This document shows, one piece after another, positions 43,229 to 54,874 of a stretch of 64,000 nt of DNA. Both the position numbers and the translations under genes were made by a program. Positions within the stretch are counted from its first letter, which is position 1, and every line of letters starts with the position of its first letter. Source of the stretch: Rhizoclosmatium globosum (Eukaryota > Chytridiomycota > Chytridiomycetes > Chytridiales > Chytriomycetaceae); NCBI GenBank assembly GCA_002104985.1, contig MCGO01000014.1, positions 558,001 through 622,000 on the forward strand, in the 5' to 3' direction. The notes beneath the pieces were generated by a model, which saw only the letters and a list, made by a program, of their open reading frames with translations, was not told the DNA's origin and ran no database searches.

Positions 43229-43400
43229 CGTTGCAGACAAATTTAGAATCACGCTGTTATTATAACCCAATAATGAAGGAAGCAACAAGTCAAAAGCAGT
43301 GGAGATTTGTAAGATGAGATTTTCGTTTCAAGTGTCTCATTGAGGAACAGATGAAACTCGTAACTGTTTCAGATTCTTTCTGCACGAGACACAACATAAT

Positions 43401-45150
43401 ATGCCCACCAGTGGCGTCCGTCCACTAACCATGCCAGATATATCCAGCCAAGGAAGTGGTGTTCAAGTGAAAGAGAGCAAGGGCTTTTCATTCGCATTTC
43501 TCAAACGAAGGCCATCAGTCACTTCAAAAGACACTGAATCCATCCACATCCAAAATGCACCACTTCCACCTACTCGCACCTGCTTTTTTGCAGCTAAACC
43601 GAGAAGAGGCTCAATCATCAAATTCCCCGTCGCGGCAAAACGAATGTCTCAGACACAACTGGCAGGATCTCAAGGTTTTTAGTTACTCACTCATTCCCAT
43701 TGCATAATAACTAACGACGCCTTAAAAAAGAAGCTACATTCGCACCGAAACAAACACGACGACCTGTTCCTCAAAGGCGGACACGTGCTCAGACACCCCC
43801 ATTAACTTTAGTTTCACGACGGACTTCGAAAGCATCATTCTCCTCATTTTACACTGCGTCTTCAACTGGTTCTTCGTACCGCCGCCAAAGAGTCTCGCTG
43901 ACTAAAGCATTCCCGCCAAGATACCACGATATCGAAACTGGAGACGAACTGTATGATTCGGATTCGTATCATGAAGAAGGAGGGGACGAACACTCTGTCG
44001 CTACATCTCGAACACCCTCATTCTCGTCTCGTCGAAGTTCAACCAGTTCATTCAGAAAGAGTTTGCAGTCGCTGCTTCAGTCCTACAACAGTCGAATAAG
44101 CGATGGAGATATTGTTGTCCAGCTCAATAGTCAGGGATTGGATACGATTCAGGAGGATGGTGAAGATGATGTCTCTGAATTGACGGCTGTCAACTTGGGA
44201 GGACTGAAACGGCGTCCTTCCACACCGTTTGTGGAAGGAAATGCCAGACATGGTTATCCACGAAAGGGAACTGCAATTCCGGTCTCAGAAGATTCTTTTG
44301 ATGAAGTGTCGGGAGAATTGAAACGGTCAACACCTCAACGACGCAACCTCACTCGAAAGAAGAGTTCGATCGATCTGAAGAAACTGTCCAGGCTTTCGTA
44401 TTCGCTTCCATTTGATCAAGGTAGAAACCGTCGCCGTCTATCCGTAGTATCTAATCTTGTTTAATATCAGACTCACAAGCAAAGAAGCCGTTCCGATCTT
44501 CAGTCCTTCACCGCCTCGACTTCTTACTCAACCAACTCGACGATGAGCTTCAACAGATTTCGGAAGAATCTCAGGACTCTGATTGGGCGGATGAAACAAC
44601 GAGTTCTTCAGCCACATTGTCAACCTTCACGTTGGAATACTCCACGCCACAACAGAAAACTACAGGTGGTTTTCGTGTATTGAACGAAGACTCTAAGTCT
44701 ACTAGTAGCAGCGTTACACTCATTGAAGAAAAGAAAGTTAGGAGGGTGTCGATTGTGTTACCAGTGGAGGGAACCAAAGAGAAACGTCGCATTGTGTCCA
44801 TGCTTAAAAGTACTCTACAGTGGTACCAAAGCTCTCCTGTCGGTAAATTGACTACTGTTCAAACCAGTTCAAAAGACAACTCAAGTGAAACTCTCGTAAC
44901 CTCCACCGCGAAACATATCGGATCATTCTGGGGCTCCACAACAACGCTTTCCGACACTTCAAGTTCAACTCAGTCGTCTCCGTCTGTGATTTCATGTGTG
45001 GCACCAACTTCACCATCACCGCCAATTGTTTCATCAACTCCCCAAGCAACTGCACGCACACAGTCGGCCAGATCGACGATTGAAGCGTCCAAAGAAGCCA
45101 GACGATTACGAATGGAACGCATGAAAATAAATGGCGGTGGCGAGTCCTGA
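43401..45150 (+). CDS. Ser/Arg-rich protein, unrecognised
   Basis: Exons 43401-43674, 43731-44420 and 44471-45150 give about 547 residues. No membrane segment or known domain. The sequence is rich in Ser, Thr, Arg and Pro with many basic-Ser sites (KRRPSVTS, RRTSKASF, RRSSTSSF, RKKSSIDLKKLSRLSYSL) that fit AGC-kinase phosphorylation. Acidic patches follow (LDDELQQISEESQDSDWADE). The C-terminus is a basic helix (EASKEARRLRMERMKING). Probably a disordered regulatory or scaffold protein of the cytosol or cortex. Confidence 0.65.
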
Positions 45151-45411
45151 CAAGTCCATCAATTCTGTGTTTTCACCCACTGGAACTCACTAGTTACAAT
45201 TTTCCCTCTTTTCGCAACTTAATGTTATTGTAAACGACGAAAGAAGTAAATATGTAATCAAATTAAACCATGTGTGTAAGGGTTGTCCCACAAAAATATT
45301 CCAATTTGTGGCGGTGATTTTGGAGATGGTGTGCAGCCACCCAGTTAATGAAAAATAAGTTCCGAGACATAACGAAATTCTCCGTTCCAAAAAAGAAGCG
45401 TCCTCACAAAA

Positions 45412-46845
45412 ATGACCTACAAACCAGCAGTCGCCCAGACAAACAAGGACACACGTCCGTTCTGGAAGAAGGTTCTTACATCGATCATACGCGCCACAGT
45501 TCAGTAAAGATGCGGCTCCAACTGCCAACATCTTTATGAGACCTATCCAGTTTGTTGTCCTTCCACTCGTGTTTGCGTCGTTGGTTGGTGGTATTGCTGG
45601 ACATGGTGATTTAAAGGCTTTGGGAAGACTCGCACTCAAGACTTTCATTTACTTTGAGCTTGTTACGGTATGTTGCTATATGATCTTTCATTTTCTTTCT
45701 TGCCTGTAGATCAGGCTTGCTGTGGTTGTTGGGGTGTTGTCCGCATTATGGATCTCATCCGAAACTAATTAATTAATTATGGATAGACCCTCGCACTGCT
45801 CTTCGGACTTATCGCCGCCAACACTGTTAAACCAGGAGACGGAGGAATCTCAAAGGGAAAGAACTACACTGTCGATACTACGCAAACCTTCACCTATGCA
45901 CTCTGGATCAACCATCTTACTCCAAAGACATGGGGTGAAATGATGGGTGGATCTGGAAACTCCGAGCTACTACAAGTCCTCGTTGCCGCCATTCTCTTTG
46001 GTTGCGCCACTGCCCTTGTCCCAGAAGACCACCACAAAAGAACAATCTTGAACCTCTGCGATGCAGTGTTGAACGTCATGTTCAAGTTTGTCGATATTGT
46101 GATTTGGGCTGCTCCAGTCGCTGTTGTCTTTTCCATCGCGAACGTGGTTGCATCTGCTGGTGGACTTGCCGTTCTTGCCACACTCGGAAAATTAGTTGCT
46201 TCTCTCTACATCACATGTCTCATATTTATTGTTCTTGTCTTTGGACTTGTCTGCCTCATTTTCAAGATTCCGCCTTTGGAGTTTTTGGTTGCGATGCGTG
46301 AGCCACTTGTGATTGCGTATACTACGGCTACATCGGAAGCGTGTCTTCCTAAAGTGTTTGAAGCTCTTCAAGCTTATGGTGTTTCGACAGAGGTTACTGG
46401 ATTCGTTGTTCCGTTTGGATATTCATTTAACCTCGATGGATCCACGTTGTACCTTACCTTGGCCTCATTGTTTTGTGCGCAGGCAGCTGGTGTCGAGAAG
46501 TCGATTGGAGAGCAGATTGTTATGGTGCTTATGCTCATGATTTCATCAAAGGGTGTTGCTGGTGTTCGTTCTGCTTCGATCATTGTTATCGCGGCTACTG
46601 TTACACAGTTCAATATTCCAGCCTGGCCAATTACGATTATTCTTGGTGTAGATTGGTTCATGGATATGATGAGAACTTTGGTTAATGTTATGGGTAACTG
46701 TTTGGCAGCTGTTGCCATGGCCAAGTGGGAGGGCGAATTCAGAAAGGAGCTTATTGCTGAAGCCAGTGAAGTAGACGGAGCAGTGGCTGTCTTTGACAAG
46801 ACGGGTGCCGCTGACGCCGTCGTTGTGGTTTCCAAGTCTGACTAA
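45412..46845 (+). CDS. DAACS/SLC1-type dicarboxylate/amino acid:cation symporter
   Basis: The main exon is 45787-46845 (353 codons), preceded across a 119-nt intron by an exon ending at 45667 (NIFMRPIQFVVLPLVFASLV, DLKALGRLALKTFIYFELVT). Core motifs: YTTATSEACLPKVFEAL (HP1 region), FGYSFNLDGSTLYLTLASLF (the NxDG cation/substrate site of TM7), and SSKGVAGVRSASIIVIAAT (HP2 region). These resemble bacterial GltP/DctA transporters. The N-terminus is doubtful: ATG 45412 opens PFWKKVLTSIIRATVQ but hits TAA at 45505, and the exon resumes in another frame at FSKDAAPTAN, so the first membrane helix is missing or mis-joined. The gene converges on a close paralogue at 46937. Confidence 0.75.
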
Positions 46846-46936
46846 GATCAATCTCATTTGTGTGAGCCATGCGGCTTTGTTCATATTGAATAAAATAGAT
46901 GTTGATACGTGTTATATTTGATTTTGGGAATTGAAC

Positions 46937-48150
46937 TCAAACTTCAGGGTCTTTGGAAACAATAAACACATCATCAGCTGTTCCCAAAGTGGAGTTGGAT
47001 ACGTTTGTAGTAGTTTGTAACCCTTCTCTCGCTTCTGCCAACATATCCTTGCGGAATTCACCTTCCCATTTCGCCATAGCAACAGCAGCCAAACAGTTAC
47101 CCATCACATTTGTAAACGTTCTCATCATGTCCATAAACCAATCAACACCAAGAATAATAGTGATTGGCCATGCGGGAATGTTGAACTGAGCCACAGTGGC
47201 GGCGAGAACAATGATACTAGCTGAACGAACACCAGCGACTCCTTTAGACGAGATCATAAGCATGAGCACCATGACAATTTGTTCTCCAATAGTCTTCTCA
47301 ACACCAGCAGCCTGCGCACAAAAGACAGCAGCCAAACTAAGGTACAACGTTGATCCATCAAGGTTGAAGGAATAACCAAATGGAATCACAAATGACGTGA
47401 CCTCAGTCGAAACGCCATACGCTTCAAGAGCTTCAAAGACTTTTGGAAGCGCGGCTTCAGAGGTTGCAGTCGTGTATCCGATGATAAGTGGTTCGCGGAT
47501 GGCAGCCAAGAATTCAATTGGATTAATTCTGAAAATCAGACAGACGAGGCCAAAGACAACTATAATGAAAATGAGACACGTGCCGTAGAGAGTTGCAACC
47601 AGTTTTCCGAGCGTAGAAAGTACAGAAAGTCCACCCGCAGAAGCCACAACATTCGCAATGGAGAACATGACTGCAAGTGGGGCCAACCAAATAACGATAT
47701 CGACAAACTTGAACATAACATTGAGTACCGCGGAACAAATGTTCAAGATTGTTCTCTTGTGGTGGTCTTCTGGGACAAGGGCAGTGGCGCAACCAAAGAG
47801 AATAGAGGCAACGAGGACTTGGAGGAGTTCAGAGTTTCCAGATCCACCCATCATTTCACCCCATGTCTTTGGAGTAAGATGGTTGATCCAGAGTGCGTAG
47901 GTGAAGGTTTGCGTAGTATCGACAGTGTAGTTCTTTCCTTGGGAGATTCCAGTGCTACCAGGCTTGATCGTGTTAACAGCAACAAGACCAAAGATAAGTG
48001 CGAGAGTCTGTGTATTTGTATGTTAGAGCTTTGAAGGCGATAGGTGGAATAGATTTGACAGCTCCCTCAGTTGAAGCATCGTTAACATACCGTAACAACC
48101 TCAAAGTAAATAAATGTCTTCAGTGCAAGTCGTCCAAGTGCCTTCAGGTT
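46937..48150 (-). pseudogene. DAACS/SLC1-type symporter, 5'-truncated paralogue
   Basis: The minus-strand main exon 48007-46937 (357 codons) is intact and highly similar to the neighbour (TATSEAALPKVFEALEAYGV, YSFNLDGSTLYLSLAAVF, GVAGVRSASIIVLAATVAQF). Before it, an exon ending at 48091 gives NLKALGRLALKTFIYFEVVT. Similarity ends there at about 48150. The first two membrane helices and any start codon are absent, and the sequence beyond belongs to the upstream region of the sensor gene at 48389. It is therefore most likely a truncated copy, tail to tail with the intact one. Confidence 0.7.
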
Positions 48151-48388
48151 TCCGATAACGATTTGATTGAGAAGTCCTTTAGAATGTTGGTCTCGACTTC
48201 CAACCTTGAAAAGGCAACACAATAAGCAGTTTTGAACTTTGAAGAAATTATTTACATTGTTCTTTCTGAAATAATGTAAAATACGTGAACACAGCCTCAT
48301 GCCTTTGTTCTGATGACACTCATCCTTTGTTCTCATCAACCTATATGTTGAACGAGCCAAATATTCTTATTTTAAACCCTAAAACGCA

Positions 48389-50543
48389 ATGAACAACGTC
48401 CGTCCAAGTACTGCGACTCATTCTTCAAGTGCCACAAGCATCTCAGTCGTTGAGAAGATCAAAGGATGGAGGCCACGGTTCTTTTTGCTTATGGCTTTTA
48501 TTATCACAGCAAGTAGCGTCACTGTTGGAGTTCTTGGATGGTTTGGCATATTCACTCGTTCTTGAAGTTGTCTTGATTTGTCCAATGAAACAGGCGACTT
48601 ACGCTCAACGCGGCTAAACTAAATATTTCTGACATTGTAAAACAACTGGAAGACGTCGTAAGCGACCGAATATCTGCGCATGTTATCGAAGAGAGTGTAC
48701 GGTTGAGAGACTATGTTGGATTACAAAAACAGCTCTTTCAAGTAACTTTTTGAATGATATTCCATGTACAGCTCAAACTCATTGATGTTCATAGACAAAT
48801 CAGTTTAGCGCTTCGACTCCAGAGAAATGGAACAAGACTATGCGAGGGATGCTGTCTCTTTTAGATAACAACCGTGAAACAAGTGTTGACGCTTTCTTTG
48901 TTATGTTTCCTGCTGGAGAGCTATCTGGATACACGTATAATGCAACTGGCTCCTTGCAAATGGTATGGAGTTTAAGAAATGAAATGAATTTTAACAATGG
49001 AGCACAGTGGAATCAACATGGCCTTACAATCTCAACGTACGACTGTGATGTAAACGGGTATCCTCTTGGTGCTCCTATCCGTATATTTACCGACGTCGGA
49101 GCTGGAACGCCGCAAGAGCCTGGGAATAACTTGACACTCGTACACGGTATTGGGGGCCCATCTGCTGCAAATCTGAATTACTCCAACCCAAATGCAGCCG
49201 GTGCATCAATTATACGTCCTGTGATGGGACGAATTTTTAAGACTAATGTTGCCGTCGCTGTGAATGAAGTAACAAAGGAAAAAGTTATAGTTGGGGCAGG
49301 TCAGTGCATGGTCTAAAGAAACTGATTTTTTGGCGCAGATATGTCTATGATGTTCCTTTCAAGACAGTTGGACGAAATCGCAAAGGATATTTCAGCCCCG
49401 TTATTTATTGGCGTCATTGGAGCTAACTCTGGGCGATTATTGGCTAGTTCTCCGAAAATGGAGTTGTTGAACGAAGACAAAACGCGGATGCTAGATGCAA
49501 GGGAACTCCAAAGTCCACATATCTGTGACTTTGTTGGATATCTAAATGAAACTTACGGTTCTCAATTGGGGTTTATTACGCAAATGAATCGTCTCGCTGA
49601 TGAGTTAAATGCCATGCAAATTGATGGAGGATCGCGTTTCGCGGAACGAAATGTTGGTGGGGTGGATTGGATAATGAATGCGGCATTCATGAAGCTCGTC
49701 TTCCAGATCGTCTTCCATCTCCATCCATTATCTCTTCTCGTCTTCCATCTCCATTGTAACTTATTCTGAGTAAAACTTCTTATTGATTTCAACTCTGGAT
49801 TCGAACTACGAATGTTCACATCTGTTGGAGTACTCCCTACTGGATAGACTACGGAACTGGTTGAGAGCATAGAAGTTACAATTAACTAATAAGGTATTAA
49901 GAGTACACATATTAACAAAGCCCAACATCACAACCATTGTCCAAAAGGGGGGGGTTCGAGGGGGGTTTTTAGGGGGGAAGGAAGGGGGGGCTCGTCCCCC
50001 CCCTCCCCCCTAATAATAGTGGCGCCCCCTTCCATCTCCACTTTGAATGGAGATCTTCTGGAATATCTTCCGGAAAATATAGGGTAGAATGTCAAATCAA
50101 TGCCGTATGGCGGGAAAACACTGATATTGCTTACGTATATGGACGTTGAGGCGTTTCAAAAGCAGGTGCAAGAGACAAGTGACAGAACTGGGCTCGCTAT
50201 GCTAGGAATAATTGTTGCATTTGTAACACTCGGATGCTTGTTTGCGCTCGTAATTACCAGACAGTTGGGTTTAGTGGCGATTCAAATTGACTTGTTGAAG
50301 AATTTAAAGTTTAGTGAGGTTTTGGATAAGGAAAGTGGAGTCAAGAATCGTAGCTTTGTCCTTGAGCTAGCTAAACTACAAGAAGCATTTCATGAAATGG
50401 CTTCAGTCTTTGCAAAGTCTTTGAAGACAAGTCACAGCCTTCAAAAGGGTCCTCAGTTGTATGGGGCGGGGTCGGCAAACTCAGTTCAAGCTTCGGAATG
50501 GATGCATGAGGTCCAACCCCTGAGCATGAAGCGAGTGTCGTGA
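48389..50543 (+). pseudogene. Two-TM Cache-like sensor, array copy 1, split by insertion
   Basis: Exons 48389-48540, 48594-48741, 48795-48962, 49008-49299 and 49339-50543. Lengths 148, 168 and 292 for exons 2-4 are those of the family. TM1 (LMAFIITASSVTVGVLGW) and the ectodomain (PLFIGVIGANSGRLLASSP, YLNETYGSQLGF) are intact up to GGVDWIM. A 406-bp insertion with in-frame stops follows, then PYGGKTLILLTYMDVEAF, TM2 and the conserved juxtamembrane block continue in frame. Without the insertion the product would be a normal family member. Nearest relative: the truncated copy at 50722. Confidence 0.85.
49681..50086. mobile_element. 406-bp insertion with G-runs, unclassified
   Basis: It is flanked by a 5-bp direct repeat GAATG (49676-49680 and 50087-50091); one copy restores the family sequence exactly. 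Inside are CTTCCATCTCCA repeats near both ends, a 130-bp segment with 10-bp inverted ends ATTGTAACTT and AAGTTACAAT (49753-49882), and a G-run/C-run hairpin at about 49970-50011 (AGGGGGGAAGGAAGGGGGGG pairing with C-runs). A 5-bp target duplication fits LTR elements and several DNA transposons. No coding capacity. Confidence 0.7.
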
Positions 50544-50721
50544 ATCACACACATAAAAAAACATAATTTCTTTCGTTTATTTATTTAATTGTGACTTTAA
50601 ACGAAAATATAAGCCATAATACAAAACACTAGTTTTAATACTTCATTGTTTAATAAGAGAGTGATAAAGAATAGTAAGTGAAAAGGCAGTATACGAGCCT
50701 TTGCGCTCTCTCACACCACAC

Positions 50722-51538
50722 AATGAAGGACACTTCATCGCCGCTTTTCGTTGGTATTATTGGAACTAATTCGGGACGGTTGTTGGCAAGTTCTCCGAAA
50801 TTGGATTTGTTGAATTCAGAAAAGACGCGGATGCTGGATATAGGGGAAATTAAGAGTTCTCATGTATCTGACTTTGTTAGGTACTTGAATGACACTTATG
50901 GCTCTCAAATAGGATTCATTCCACAAATGAATTGTCTAGCTGATAAGTTAAATAGTATGCAAATTAATGGAGGATCACGCTTTGCTGAACGGCGTGTTGA
51001 CGGTGTGGATTGGATCATGAAAGTCAAATCAATACCCTATGGAGGTAAAACGTTGATGGTTCTGACTTATATGGATGTAGAGTCGTTTCAGAAGCAGGTG
51101 CAAGAGACTAGTGACAAAACTGGACTCGCTATGTTAGGAATTATTGTTGCATTCGTGACACTCGGTTGTTTGTTTGCGCTCGTGATTACTAGACAGTTGG
51201 GTTTAGTCGCAGTTCAAATTGATATGCTCAAGAACCTGAAGTTCAGTGAGGTGTTGGACAAGGAAAGCGGTGTCAAAAGCAGAAGTTTCGTGTTTGAACT
51301 AGAAGCATTCCAGGAAATGGTTGCGGTTTTCGCAAAATCTTTGACGACGAGTCACAGTCTTCAAAAAGGTCCTCAGATGTATGTTGCTGGATCTGCGAAT
51401 TCCGTGCAACCTTCTCAGGCAGGGAGTGGGGGTATAAATGCAGACAGAAACACGAGCGCCATTTGCAATGAATCAAACTCTTCAATTTATCATGTTTTAT
51501 TCGTCCAAATAAATCAATCTGTTTTCCTTCAAAACAAA
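50722..51538 (+). pseudogene. Two-TM sensor, array copy 2, 5'-truncated
   Basis: From ATG 50722 (KDTSSPLFVGIIGTNSGR) only exon 5 of the family remains, so TM1 and most of the ectodomain are absent. TM2 (IIVAFVTLGCLFALVIT) and QIDMLKNLKFSEVLDKESGV are present, but the helix FELAKLQEAFHEM is shortened to FELEAFQEM. No stop follows the tail: the frame runs straight through the spacer into the start of the JMJD5-like gene at 51539. The nearest relative is the copy at 48389. Confidence 0.75.
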
Positions 51539-52684
51539 ATGGGAGATTCGTTGCTTCAGTTCAAAGCACAGTTTGAACGAGCGAAAGACCTTCTCCGGGC
51601 CCAGCGATACGACGCCGTGCCTCCGTTTATACTCCAGCAATACGAAAGTAGCGCACGTGACTTTGCGCGTGCGTTGCTTGACAGCGGACAAATCAACGAG
51701 GCGATTCGGGTTTGCGACGCTGCAATTCTTGTTTCTGGCGGCGACCACGTGCGCGAATTGGTCGACGAAGCACTGCAATTTGCACCAAAGTTGGAACAGA
51801 TTGAATGCCGCCAAACAGAGGCATGTGTAATAGAGCCGTCCATTACACATGGCGTAGTTGGATACAAAGCCGGTCTCTCTCTTTCGCTCTTTGCTTCAAA
51901 TCACCTGGCTTTAAACTCTCCGTGCACCATCCACAATGCTCTGAATCACTGGCCGGCATTGTCAGACAGACCCTGGTCCCTTGAATCTCTGCGCGCTGTA
52001 ATTGGACACAGGTGGATTCCTGTTGAGATTGGATCAAAGTACACGGATGATAATTGGAGTCAGAAGGTGATGCTGGGAAGGGTCTTTATGGATCGATATG
52101 TGTTTGGACTGGAGAACGTTGATGGCGACATTGAATCTCACGAAGATGAAAGCGAAAGTGAATCTGATCCCGAAAGTACATCAGAGAATGAAATGGTGGA
52201 CGGCGCTCGAAAACGGCCGAAGATTGACAAGGAATCAAAGCCAATCGCTTATCTTGCTCAACATAATCTATTCCGTCAAATACCCGAGCTGTACAACGAT
52301 ATCGCAACTCCCGACTTTTGTCATATGACGGACTCGGATTCTGACCCTACTCCGTCTATTTGGTTAGGCCCGGCTGGCACAATCTCTCCTTTACACACTG
52401 ATCCTCGCCACAACATCTTCACTCAAATTATTGGACGAAAGTATATTAGACTCTATGCCCCCACTGAAACTGAGAATGTGTACCCGCATATTGAAAAAAT
52501 GCTCCAAAACACAAGTCAAGTTGATGTTGAATCCCCTGACTTAGAACATCATCCGAAATTTAAAAACGCGAAATATATCGAATGCATTGTTAGGCCGGGT
52601 GATTGTTTATTTATTCCAAAGGGGTGGTGGCATTACGTTCGGAGTTTGGATTCAAGTTGCAGTATTTCCTTCTGGTTTGATTGA
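51539..52684 (+). CDS. JMJD5/KDM8-like JmjC-domain oxygenase
   Basis: Single exon, 381 residues. A helical N-terminus (SLLQFKAQFERAKDLLRAQ, DSGQINEAIRVCDAAILVSG) is followed by the JmjC core: PCTIHNALNHWPAL, WIPVEIGSKYTDDNW, AYLAQHNLFRQIPEL, WLGPAGTISPLHTDPRHN (Fe-binding His and Asp of the HxD motif), GRKYIRLYAP (2-oxoglutarate-binding Lys region) and FIPKGWWHYVRSL (third Fe ligand His). An acidic insert (ESHEDESESESDPEST) is unusual in position. The JMJD5 group hydroxylates arginine residues or acts on chromatin. Start chosen at ATG 51539 because the upstream in-frame sequence belongs to the truncated sensor gene. Confidence 0.9.
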   Translation: MGDSLLQFKAQFERAKDLLRAQRYDAVPPFILQQYESSARDFARALLDSGQINEAIRVCDAAILVSGGDHVRELVDEALQFAPKLEQIECRQTEACVIEPSITHGVVGYKAGLSLSLFASNHLALNSPCTIHNALNHWPALSDRPWSLESLRAVIGHRWIPVEIGSKYTDDNWSQKVMLGRVFMDRYVFGLENVDGDIESHEDESESESDPESTSENEMVDGARKRPKIDKESKPIAYLAQHNLFRQIPELYNDIATPDFCHMTDSDSDPTPSIWLGPAGTISPLHTDPRHNIFTQIIGRKYIRLYAPTETENVYPHIEKMLQNTSQVDVESPDLEHHPKFKNAKYIECIVRPGDCLFIPKGWWHYVRSLDSSCSISFWFD

Positions 52685-52822
52685 TTGAAAACATGAATAC
52701 AATGGGGTCAGCAACGACAATGCACGTTTATAATACAATGGGTAACAATGAAGTTCTCCCAAAAACAATGTACGATGTGAAACAATGTAAGGAAGGCAAC
52801 CAGAATTCACGCTCGAAAAAAT

Positions 52823-54612
52823 ATGGCCATCCCATCCTTTGCACGACCAAGTACAGCCACTGTCGCGTCAACGGCTACTTCTATCTCTGTTTTGGAGAAA
52901 CTCAAAGGATGGCGTCCACGCTTCTTTATGCTCATGACTTTGTTTATTGCTGCGAGTAGCATCACGGTCGGAGTGCTCGGATGGTTCGTATTCTCGCAAA
53001 ATCAAAACATATTGTAGTCTAATAAACTCCTAGGCGTCTCACTCTCGATGCGGCAAAAAACAATATCGAAGACCTCGTCCGACAAATCCAAGACCTCGTT
53101 TCGAATCGCATCACAAGCTACATTGTCGATGAAGGCAGTCGATTGAGTGATTTTGTTGCGTTACAACAGGATTTGTTTAGGGTAGGCTTGAAATCTATTT
53201 TATCGTTGTCACTTATTGTTACACGAATTGCAAGAACAATGTCTTGAGTGCAGCCACCCCGGAACGTAAAAATCGAACTTTGCAGACTATGCTTTCGCTC
53301 TTGAATCGGAATCGACAGACTAGTGCGGATGTGTTCTATGTTACGTATCCTGCGGGTGAGATTACTGGATATACTTATAATTCGACAGGGGACTTGCAAA
53401 TGGTATGAACCTCTATTTTCTTCATCATTTAGTTTTACTTATAAGATATCTAGTGGACTCAGCAAGGTTTAACTGTCACGACTTGGACTTGCGACAGCGA
53501 TGGAATCCCTGTTGGGAATCCATACAGCGTCGTGACTGACGTCGGAGATGGGACTCCTCAAAATCCGGGAAATAATCGGCTGTTAAATTGGGGCCCTGGT
53601 GGGGCGGCGAAAGTTGACTTGGACTATTCGAGTGATAATGACACCGGAATATCGGTTACGTATCCTTGGAATGGAAGACTCTTCAAGACTACAGTTGGAC
53701 TGGCGTTTAATAAGGTGACTGGCGAGAAAGTTATTGTTGGAGGCGGTGAGTTGACTGCGTTATAAGAAAAGGTTGAGAAACTGACTTGGTTGTTTGCTAG
53801 ATTGGACTATGACCCTTCTATCGCAGCAGCTCGATAACATAAATGCAGCTATCCCGTACCCTCTCTTTATTGGTATTTTCGGTACAGCTGCGGGAAACTT
53901 GATTGCAAGTTCGCCGAGGGTTATCAATCTTAGCGTGGACAAGACACGAATGCTTGGACTCCATGAAATGAATAATAGCTTTGTTCATGACTTTGACGGA
54001 TATTTGAATGCTACATATGGAAACGGGTTAAGTGTTCAAGAGCAGCTGAACCTGCTTCGGGATAAACTCCGCGTATTTCAAGCAACGGATAAGAAACTCT
54101 ATGTTATAAGAAGTTTGCGAGGAGAAGATTGGATACTCCAGTTGAGTTTAATCGAATATTCGAATCAAGTGTTTGTTCAAGTGACGTATCTCGACATTGC
54201 TGCGTTTCAAAAAGAAGTTCAAAGCACAAGCGATAAAACTGGGTATACTATGTTGGGAATTATTGTTGCCTTTGTGGTTCTTGGTTGTCTCTTTGCGATT
54301 GTTATCACGCGACAACTCGGAGTTGTTGCGCGTCAGATTGATATGCTCAAGAATTTAAAGTTTAGCGAGGTGTTGGATAAAGATAGTGGTGTCAAAAGTC
54401 GTAGTTTTGTTTTTGAACTTGCGAAGCTGCAGGAGGCGTTTCATGAAATGGTTACGGTCTTTGCAAAAACTCTTAAAACTAGTCAAGGGCTGCAAAGAGG
54501 GCCGCAAGTTCATGGCGGTGCTGTTGGAACGGGGTCTGTGAATTCAATTCAGGCGTCTCAGAATTTGAATGTTGGAACTGGGTCGAAGAGGGAGACTGGG
54601 TCAGTGGTTTAA
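52823..54612 (+). CDS. Two-TM Cache-like sensor, array copy 3
   Basis: Exons 52823-52983, 53034-53181, 53235-53402, 53454-53745 and 53801-54612, 526 residues. TM1 (LMTLFIAASSITVGVLGW), an ectodomain with DVFYVTYPAGEITGYTYNST, YPLFIGIFGTAAGNL and FDGYLNATYGNG, TM2 (LGIIVAFVVLGCLFAIVIT), then QIDMLKNLKFSEVLDKDSGV and FVFELAKLQEAFHEMVTVFA, and a Ser/Gly tail. Both membrane segments and a mostly extracellular middle suggest a homodimeric receptor. No output domain is present. Internal exons of 148, 168 and 292 bases as in the family. Confidence 0.85.
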
Positions 54613-54874
54613 TTCTTTATGGAAATAAATCTTGATTTTTTTTTTTTTGTGGATTGAGGGATCCGAGTATTTTGTTTACTGAGCCAGAAAATGAATATTT
54701 GAACCTTCACACAATCCTCCTTTGTTCACTTTTGTAACTTCAAAACGACACAAAGGATCGTCGGAGGCTCGGAGCTATGTGACAATGAAGAAATTTCAGC
54801 AATGCAATTCTGTGAATACACAATGGCTTTTATCCCCACATTCGCACAGACCAAAAAAATTATTGCAAAAAAGG

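Noticed and set aside
50722..52684. Treating the whole open frame as one normal gene
   Set aside because: The left part is a truncated member of the sensor family and the right part is a complete JMJD5-like protein with its own start; fusion is kept only as a hypothesis.
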